From Guyanagaster necrorhizus (taxonomy: Eukaryota; Basidiomycota; Agaricomycetes; Agaricales; Physalacriaceae), in NCBI RefSeq assembly GCF_019112545.1, contig NW_025064891.1, forward strand, positions 337,311-401,310: a DNA stretch of 64,000 nt, written 5' to 3'. The notes beneath the pieces are model-generated. The model made no database searches, was not told where the DNA came from, and worked only from the letters and a program-made list of their open reading frames with translations. Below, in pieces: positions 56,595-64,000 of the stretch. Position numbers and translations under genes: made by a program. Numbering within the stretch: the first letter of the stretch is position 1; each line of letters starts with the position of its first letter.

Positions 56595-58846
56595 TCATCT
56601 GGCAGCGACTTCAAATGCTTTCCGGATCGACTCTAGCTCTTCCGTATGTCTGGCAAACTCGACTTTTAGTCTCTGCATCGCCTCCACATCCAACAACTCT
56701 ACGTCCCCATCAGAATCAGTGATGCTCCCGGCAGAATCGTCAAACGCATTCAACAGGGCATTCACCCTATCTCGCTGCTCAACCAATCTGGTGAATGACT
56801 TGATGTAACGCCCATAAGCCGCCACATAGCCCTTGCGCAAGGAGGCACGATCTATGGGCAGCGGACGCTGGGTTTCCTGAGCGTTGGTTAAATTCGAGGC
56901 CATAGATGAAGGTGTCGTCGTCGGGGGAGAAGGGAAGGGACCAGGGGATCGGTGCTGACGTTCCTGCTTGATTTCTCCCTCGTCTTCAGACGATGTGTAT
57001 ATAGGCGAGCGATGGCGACGCGACCGTCCATTTGCAGTGCCTGAGCCGCCTGCCGTCACACGGGCGGACAACTGAGGGGATTGGGATAGAAGCGGTGGAC
57101 GGTGAGCAGCCTTCTTCGCAGGCGCAAGGGGAGGAAGAGGTGAAGGTTCTCTTTTGATTGCCTTTGGATGTACAGCTAAGTCTGGCATCGGCTTCTTGTT
57201 CGATGAGGACTCCCTGCTTCCGGAAGGCACCGAGGCGCCTTCCCCAATCCTCCGCCGCTTCGACTTGCCATATTCCTCATCATCATCATCTCGAGGTTTT
57301 TTGCGCTTGATGTTACAAGTGGACGATGCGAGGTCTCTGCTGTTTTTATCTCGTTCACCCCCAGAGTCCCGTCTTGGCCGTTCAGAATCCGAACCGTGCC
57401 CATCTCCGGCTGACTGTCTGAGTTTCTTGATGCGCTGGATGGGAGCGGCAGGAGCGGTGCTGCTCGGTGGCAGGTCCCGAGATCGACTTCCTTCCTCTGA
57501 TTTAACACGAGAAGAAGTACTGCCGTCCTCCGACCTCGGCGCCCTGTATCCCGACCCTGGCGGCTTCCGAGTAAGAGCAGAAGGTGCAGTTTTTGTTGGA
57601 GGCGTGCTAGCAGACAGACTACCTGCTCCGAGGTCTGTTTCCTTGCCCTTGGGCGCCACACTCGGTTTAGTATTGGCTTTGGGCTCCGTCTTGACTTCAG
57701 GCACCTTGGCTTTCCCCTTCTTTTCTTTCACGGCCTTTGTCACCACAGATCGCATTGGAGGCGCTTCGGCCGAGGCGCCCGCAATTGGTGTTGTCGCCGG
57801 AGGGCGGTAAACGACGTGGGTCCAGGTGGGGTCGGACTCAGGAATTCCAAGGGAGCTCAGAGCTACCCTTGCAGCCCGGGCTATGGTGTGTCGCTCTGAA
57901 TCTGAGAGACCGGGCCATTCGTAAGGGCGAACATGCTGGTAAGACGTATTTTTGAGACGCAAGCGACCATCCTTCTTCGACGCGGACACAGGTTCAGCGA
58001 TCTATGGTGATTATCATAAGTTAGCATAAGCATCAAAATCAAGTAGCACACCTCTTGCAAAACATCCAAAATTTCTCGTCGATGAGTGGCATCACAACTT
58101 GGTGCGACAGCCTTGACGGCGTCGTCAGCTTTGCGGTCGCCTTTTGCCAGATATCGAATAAGACGGATTCTAAGAGACGACTGGGCTACAGCACGCGCTG
58201 GATTGTCAGGAGGAGATCTGGGACGTGGAGGCGGAGCAGAAGAAGTCGATGCTGCTGAAGCGGGAGTGGGGTTCGGTCGTGCTGTCTGATCAGACGGACG
58301 TAATGGCCTCCTAAACATCGACGAGGCTGCTTGCTGCTTCTTCTTTTGTTTTGTTGGAGGCGCAAGATCGGGAGGCGGGTCAATGAACTTTGTCTTGTGT
58401 ACCTCCTTCTGCTTGGCGGCATCCAATGTTCTCTGCTGGATCTGCTCGGAAAGATCCTTGTCAAGCGTAGGTTCAACCGTGAGCTTTCCGGTGATATTTG
58501 CGTGTAATCTGAGAGGTACATTGGGTTTGAGCGCAGACGGGGTACGCAGGTAGAGTTCGTGGCGGATGTTTTCGTGCTGAGTTTTGATGGGAAAGAAGGC
58601 ACCATCGACAAAGATTCCCTAGCAAAAGATATTCCGATTGGCATTCGAAAATGAGACACAAGTCTAACACACCGGCTTGTCGCCAAGCTCGAACTGTAAT
58701 TGGGGATGCTCTGAGGCATCGAGGGCGTCAAGAGTCTGGCGTGATAAGCGAACGATGTATGCCTGTTTCTGTGGATTAGATGGCAGAGCCTCTCCTAGTC
58801 GCGTATGGAAGCCCTGCAGCGCGTAGGTGGCGTCGGGCAGGAGCAT
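56595..58846 (-). CDS. ell1: ELL-type RNA polymerase II elongation factor
   Basis: Start MLLPDATYALQGFHTRLGEA, then AYIVRLSRQTLDALDASEHP, GIFVDGAFFPIKTQHENIRH, ELYLRTPSALKPNVPLRLHA, and the winged-helix region AVAQSSLRIRLIRYLAKGDRK, DDAVKAVAPSCDATHRREIL, DVLQE, joined to LRLKNTSYQHVRPYEWPGLS, SDSERHTIARAARVAL. The middle is long, disordered and basic (SRSRDLPPSS, NIKRKKPRDDDDEEYGKSKR). The C-terminal helix (YVAAYGRYIKSFTRLVEQRD) is like the occludin/ELL dimerisation helix. ELL increases polymerase II elongation rate and partners with EAF; the fungal version is smaller than the animal one. Three exons, intact, stop at 56595-56597. Confidence 0.8.
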
Positions 58847-60107
58847 GGTGGATGAGGACAAGATGCGATTCCGTTGGTGCAAGCGGAAAAGGGGGCCCTA
58901 GACTAACACGTGCAAACTCCGACACAAGAACGATCACTTCGATCGGGCTGGGTCTTGTTTCGTCCTTGTATTTGGGCAAGTCACTGTTACCAGGACAATT
59001 CCAGGAAGACCAAAGGTACCTATCCCCTTGATATTCGCCTCCAGAACACCCCCATTTCATGGTTCATTTTCCGAAGATGATGCAATGCTCCATTAAGCAT
59101 AGCCCAGCGCTTATTCGAAGCCAGAAACATGTTGTCCACCCTGTCATAGGGTCAATTTCATTGATCAAGTTAGACGAGATGCCATCCTGGTAAAGAAATT
59201 CCCGCTGGTCTGTGTGCCCAGCATCCCAGGCGGGGCGGCCGCCGAGTCCTACCTTCGCCGTATAAATCCCCCCTCCCCCTCCCCCCACACGTTTTCACTT
59301 GAGAGGATTTCATCCACCTCCTTCTTTTCCCTTTTGTATTGATGTTCTCTGGGTACCCAAGTCCTCTGGAATGCTATGCTGTAGTGGTTGGGCGTGTTCC
59401 TTTCTCGACGTCTCTTTGGGCTTGTCGCATTCTCTCCTCGAACCAAACACCCTTATTTTGTGTGCCCGTACTCATTGTAGGTCATGTATGAACAGAACTT
59501 GGACACTCGACACTAGTTTTGGTCTGCACCGTAATGTGTATCATCAGGACTCTGGTTCTCTCTTTTGAGCATCGTACTGTCCTGTTCTTGAGCACACACT
59601 CAGGCTTTCCTACTCTTCCTGCTCATCTCTGTACGTTTCACACCGTCTCGTCTACTTCGTTGCTTTGCCTAGGCTTTTGAGTATCGATCGGTTCTCCTGC
59701 ATTGGTTTTGTCTGTCTCTTAAGTTATGGCAAAACAAGATAGGTCTCGATGATACTCCTTCGTTGGCAGGACTGGCATGGTTACCTTTTGTACGTAAGAG
59801 GATAAGTATGGCTTCCAGTGAGATGTACTAACCGCCACAGCTCCCGGGGAAAGATGTGCTCTCTTGTCGTGGGCCCCGGGCTTAAGGTCATGCATCTTGC
59901 ACGAGCCAACCAAATGCACATCGAGTAGGGATGGTGACCATAGCGTAATTACTGGCGAATGAATACATTTATTGTTGCGTACTTTATTCAAATTCGAAAC
60001 GGTGTCTAACGAACAAGCACTGCCACTACACTGATAATGGTGATCATCAGCAACAGCCATGACCATGAGCAGCATGCAGCATCTTTTCTTTTTCCCACCC
60101 ATTCACC
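58847..60107. other. Long intergenic region with a TATA box and CT-rich tract
   Basis: About 1.26 kb between the divergent ELL and phospholipase genes. It holds no frame longer than about 90 codons that looks like protein. A TATAAAT at 59261-59267 on the plus strand is followed at once by a C/T-only tract (about 59268-59287), the layout of strong fungal core promoters. The next 400 bp are pyrimidine-rich and have no conserved frame. This may be a long 5' leader of the phospholipase gene or a separate noncoding transcript. I saw no tRNA or snRNA features in it. Confidence 0.45.
59261..59287 (+). promoter_or_regulatory. TATA box with adjacent C/T-only tract
   Basis: TATAAAT is directly followed by a run of only C and T. 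It is 847 bp upstream of the phospholipase ATG, with no protein frame in between. Promoter function is inferred from composition. Confidence 0.45.
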
Positions 60108-62635
60108 ATGCTCCCGTTCTCCCTGTTACTCCTTATTGTTCCCGTCCTTGCCCAACAGAATCCCGAGCAGGACTCGGTTGACGACTATGCTCCGAAGGTG
60201 AATCAGCAGTGCCCAGATATCACGAACACTGATTTTATCCGCGCTTTCACGCCATCGAATCAAACCCTTCACCCGCAAGAAGCGGAGTACATACGGACGC
60301 GTAATTCAACGGTTATCTCTCCTGCATGGCTTGACTGGCTCGGAAACGGGTCCCAGCTCGGTTATGATATTGGTAGATTTCAAGGTCACTTTCCTACCAT
60401 TGGTATCGCAATACCTGGAGGTGGTCTACGGTCAGCCCAGTTTGGCGCAGGAGCGCTTAATGCTTTGGATGCGAGGAATGATACGGCTAAATCTATTGGA
60501 ACTGGAGGCTTGCTGCAGGTGTCTTCCTATATTGCTGGCTTATCAGGTCAGTGTGCTTTCGTAGGTATTCATGTCTATTGTCCTATTTACATCTTTTAGG
60601 CGGCTCATGGGTAACGGGTTCTCTTTTCTTCAACAACTTTCCCACCATCAATGATCTCGTCTTTGGAAATGGTGACGACCTTGCCGGTTGGCTACTGGAT
60701 CTTCCTTTCGCAACACCGGACGGTACCGACATATTCTCCGACAACAATCAGTACTTTTTCGGAAGCATCCTATGGAGCATCATGGCTAAAGCAAACGCGG
60801 GGGTGTATGTTTCTTTTTTCTCTAATGTTCCTTCCTCCAGCTTCCTTACGTTACAGTGACACGAGCATCACCGACCCATGGTCGCGCATGATCTCATACC
60901 ATTTTCTCAATCAAACCGATCGGATGAACTTTTTTACGAATGACACAGGCCACGGTGCAGGCCAGCTATGGAGTCACATACCCGACATCCCCGCCTTTCA
61001 GAATCACCAATTTCCCTTCCCTCTCGTCGTCGCTGATTCCCGTCCCGTTGGATCCAATCTAACTACTACTTTGGATCTTGATGCGGTGGTGTACGAAGTA
61101 AGCATGGTTCTTGGCTACATAGAAACAAGCTAATGGCTTTATCTAGATTACACCATTTGAACTAGCTTCATACGATCCGAACCTTTCAGCTGCCGTCAAT
61201 CTTTCCTTTGCGGGTACCCATCTCTCTAATGGAAAGCCGGAAAATGGATCTGCTTGTGTGAGCGGTTTCGATCAGGCAGGTTTCGTGATGGGAAGCAGTG
61301 CCAGCTTGTTTAACGTGAGCTTTCCCCTGCCACGACGACGCCGTCATACTCAACGTAAAGTTAACATAGCAAATCTTGGACTTTGCTCGGAACACTCTGA
61401 ATGGGTTTTCCAGCGACGACAGCAGCGGTATTCTCTACGTGCTTTCGCGTCAGTTACAGGAAGTACGCACCCGCGCAGATGACGTGGCCAACTGGCCTAA
61501 TCCTTTTAATGGCATAAAGAGCGACACCTTCGTTGATTCAGATAAAGATTGGCTGGAGCTCATCGATGGCTCTTCAAATCAGGAGAATATACCATATGGT
61601 CCACTGTTCGTCAAGGTCCGTGGGTTAGACGTCATAGTCACCTTGGATTCTAGTGCAGACCAAGTGAATGACTGGCCAAAGTAGGTCCCACATATTGAAT
61701 GACTTGGTGACAAAGCTAAGGCAGGTCATACAGCGGCACGGGTTTACTGTTCAGTGCGAAGCGGCAAGCAAATCAACTTCTGCCGTCACATCAACAGTTT
61801 CCGCCTATTCCTCAGACACCGGAGGCGTTCATTGATGCGGGTGTCAACTTGCGACCCACATTCTTTGGATGTGACCCTGTACAAGATCCTCAGGAATATC
61901 CTCTCGTTATCTATATTCCTCAAGCACCACCATTCAATGGGGATGATCCAGTCATTAAGTTTGTATCTTACCGCTTATGATTGGTATCAACTTAACTTCC
62001 ACGATTGCCTTAGTTCTGCCACTTTCCGTCTTACGTACACCCAAAAGCATACTCGCCTCTTCCTTGATCAAGTCTTCAATAACACCATCTCAGGTTTCAC
62101 TCCCAACACTACTTTAGCCGATCCGGACTTTCCTATATGTTTGCAATGCGCTTCCGTTGACCGAGCACGCTACAAAGTATCATCTAATGCGACTATCGCT
62201 CGCTCATCGATTTGCGAGCAGTGTTTTAAGCAGTACTGTTACGATCCACAGAACCCACCAAGCGTTTCCGAATTACCAGACAGAAAGTACACATTTGTCG
62301 ATCCGGATCCGCAAGGATTGGATAAGATTACCACATTTCTGAGCCAGAGTAAGTTCAAGCTCATCGGGGGGTTGGTAGGGCTGGCCGCCTTTATGGGACT
62401 GCTGGTAGGAGGACTGTGAGTCTTTCTTCATCCCTGCTGGTGCCTTGTGCACTGATGTACTTACAGGATCTGGTGGAGGAAGCGCCGGGAGAAAAAATTG
62501 AATGCGGAATATAAGAGAATCAGTGCTTTGCACGAGGATGATACTCTCAAGAGATTCTCCGATTATGTGCGCCCCGAGGCGTCATATGCATCATACTTCT
62601 CGTATGAACTACCGGGGTATCGGGGATCTCAGTGA
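60108..62635 (+). CDS. plb1: Phospholipase B / lysophospholipase (secretory, C-terminal membrane span)
   Basis: Signal peptide MLPFSLLLLIVPVLAQQ, then DDYAPKVNQQCPDI, PTIGIAIPGGGLRSAQFGAG with the oxyanion loop, YIAGLSGGSWVTGSLFFNNF with the catalytic Ser (GxSGG, interrupted by an intron near 60546-60599), FPFPLVVADSRPVGS with the catalytic Asp, TPFELASYDPNLSAAVNLSF, QAGFVMGSSASLFN, GLLFSAKRQAN, LRPTFFGCDP, a Cys-rich C-terminal part (FPICLQCASVDRAR, ICEQCFKQYCYD), and a span LIGGLVGLAAFMGLLVGGL followed by WWRKRREKK. The final cytosolic tail ends SYELPGYRGSQ, TGA at 62633-62635. The enzyme removes acyl chains from phospholipids at or outside the plasma membrane. About eight introns, no lesions. 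Confidence 0.88.
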
Positions 62636-62835
62636 CATTCGGTTTCCATCTGTTTGGTCCCGAGAGGGAATTGGCTCTCGTGTTGTTTTGTTATCTTCCT
62701 GGACCTATGTTTGCACCTTTCCTTTGCTATAGGCCCTATACCCCATCAGACATTTTGATGGTATCAATACTAGATACGGAACATGTATATGTACGATATA
62801 AATAGGAATGCAAGCCCACATTATCTCACCCAGTG

Positions 62836-64000
62836 TCATTCGCCATCCACTGGTATCGTGTCTAGTGTACGTGGATAGAGGCCAGTATCCTTCGATTGGG
62901 GAAGATAATGACTCATGCTCTGATTAAAGTCGGTCAGCGGCAGTCGGTGTACTCGTGTGATGGTCGTCTTTGGCTTGTCATGCACTACAACGGACTTGTA
63001 CATGTCAATTTCGTTCAGCAGCTCCCGTTTCTGCGAAACAAGAGCCTCATGCTCCCGCGTTAATAATGCGTGTTTCTAGATACGTCAATCAGTTGGTCAG
63101 GAGAGAAGACGACGAAGGTACAATGAGGAGCGGACCTGTTTGGATTCAGCTAGTTCATTTCGTATCCGTTCGACATACATAATCTTCTGTGCATGGTTTT
63201 GGTGCCCTATGATTTCGGCGTTGAATTTACTCAGCTGCTGAGCGACATCCTCGGCCAGGGCATTTTTTGCGAGAAGCGAGCCAACCTCCTCAGATAGAGC
63301 ACGATAAGCTTCCTGAAGATGCTCAGCACTGGCTACTTCGATACCAAGCCTGGGAGTTTTGTTCAGATCGAACCTGTAAATGCAGCAGAATGACAACATA
63401 CAGGTCAATTTCAGCACGAAGACCTTCCTCAGCCATACGCTGCTTGTGGATGGTGGACGTCAGCCTCTGGGCATTTTCCTTTTCTCCTTTGAGTTCCTCC
63501 TTATAAGTATGGGACTGTTCCTCCAGCTTCGCCTTCAGATCTGCTGTTTGACGCCTATACTCCTCGGACTGCTGACATAGATCCTCAGCCAAGACTTCGG
63601 CAGCCTTAAACAATTGGCGAGCATTATCTCGTTCCCCCTCCGTCTGCGAAACTTGTCTCGATACGGTACCAAGATATTCTTCGACTTCCGCTAGTCTCTT
63701 TGACAAATCCTCCTTTGATTGCCCAACGTCCGTCAGTTCCAGATCCGCCTCGCAATGTGAGGAGAGAATGTCGTTGCAGAGCAGGCAGTAGTAGTCCGTG
63801 AACATCTTATCGATCTCTGTGTCGAGGTGGTCTCGCAGCGCAGACTCATCGTGCATATCCTTTTCAACAGCTGCGATTACAGCATCTGTATCGTCGACAG
63901 GACGCCGACTGACAACCTGTGATCGAAGGACGGGAGACCAGAATGAACGAATTTCCTCCTCAGTTTCGCGTAACCGATCTGCTAAAAGGTGGTTCTGATC
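62836..64000 (-). CDS. Coiled-coil protein, possibly kinesin/HMMR-related (5' end outside window)
   Basis: The 3' part only; the frame is open at 64000. Almost the whole visible protein is coiled coil: EEEIRSFWSPVLRSQVV, DHLDTEIDKMFTDYYCLLCN, SKEDLSKRLAEVEEYLGTVS, RLTSTIHKQRMAEEGLRAEID, then FDLNKTPRLGIEVASAEHL, YRALSEEVGSLLAKNALAED and IIGHQNHAQKIMYVERIRNE, KHALLTREHEALVSQKRELL, NEIDMYKSV. The GHQNxxQKIxYV segment resembles the C-terminal helix of animal HMMR and kinesin-12 proteins, which tether spindle microtubules. I cannot see a motor domain because the 5' part is missing. The protein ends RTLDTIPVDGE, TGA at 62836-62838. Introns near 63073-63135 and 63375-63405. Confidence 0.6.

Noticed and set aside
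57154..57810. 218-codon plus-strand frame
   Set aside because: It is a mirror of the Ser/Pro/Arg-rich disordered part of the ELL gene and shows no domain of its own.
59299..59568. 89-codon plus-strand frame after the TATA box at 59261
   Set aside because: Its composition is Cys/Ser/Leu-rich with no domain, it has no clear intron or signal peptide, and a pyrimidine-rich leader would give such a frame by chance.
1..64000. tRNA genes, CRISPR arrays, insertion sequences
   Set aside because: The few GGTTCGA-like spots (for example 30184) fall in coding sequence without a cloverleaf. No spaced direct repeats and no transposase motifs were seen.

Overview
The window looks like a gene-dense stretch of a basidiomycete genome, most likely an agaricomycete. 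Genes are interrupted by many very short introns (about 45-60 nt, usually GT...AG with a CTAAC-like branch site), there are no operons or ribosome binding sites, and most protein families are typical of mushroom-forming fungi. The species cannot be told from the sequence. No rRNA, tRNA, CRISPR array or intact transposon was found. All gene models were spliced by eye, so individual exon edges may be off by a few bases.

Layout. 1-3.8 kb: the 3' part of a membrane-anchored Mga2/Spt23-type transcription factor, convergent with the checkpoint clamp gene rad9. 3.9-8.8 kb: two adjacent decayed genes, a GH27 alpha-galactosidase and a PH-domain/coiled-coil protein, both with nonsense codons and frameshifts. 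8.9-14.5 kb: three intact minus-strand genes, for the mitochondrial ATP synthase delta subunit, glutamate-cysteine ligase and Atg6/Beclin. 15-24.5 kb: a caspase-fold protein without the catalytic cysteine, DNA polymerase kappa, an RraA-like protein, a Gyp1-type TBC RabGAP and a Nup50/Nup2-type nucleoporin. 24.7-28.6 kb: an F-box protein, a BLI-3-like flavin-barrel protein and Tim17. 28.8-35.9 kb: a CDCA7-type zinc-finger protein, a Sws1/ZSWIM7 homologue, the tRNA methyltransferase Trm11 and an SLC49-like MFS transporter. 35.9-37.1 kb: AT-rich, without a recognisable gene.

37-50.7 kb: a WBP4-like splicing factor, a membrane-anchored Smr-domain protein with a homopolymer frameshift, a chitin synthase, an R3H protein, a small unknown protein, a protein with an RWHPDKF motif, and the cohesin kleisin Rad21. 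50.7-64 kb: a decayed coding relic, a secreted GH16 glucanase, the fatty-acid elongation dehydratase Phs1, an aspartic-protease relic, a single-pass membrane protein, an ELL-type elongation factor, phospholipase B, and the 3' end of a coiled-coil gene that may be kinesin or HMMR related.

The genes are mostly unrelated housekeeping functions. Several concern genome maintenance (rad9, pol kappa, ZSWIM7, rad21, the CDCA7-type factor), which may be coincidence. I did not find a convincing new multi-gene system. The most unusual features are several introns that only make sense as GC-AG introns, the pair of neighbouring decayed genes with C:G to T:A nonsense changes, the cysteine-less caspase homologue, and a rad21 start codon isolated in its own 3-nt coding exon.
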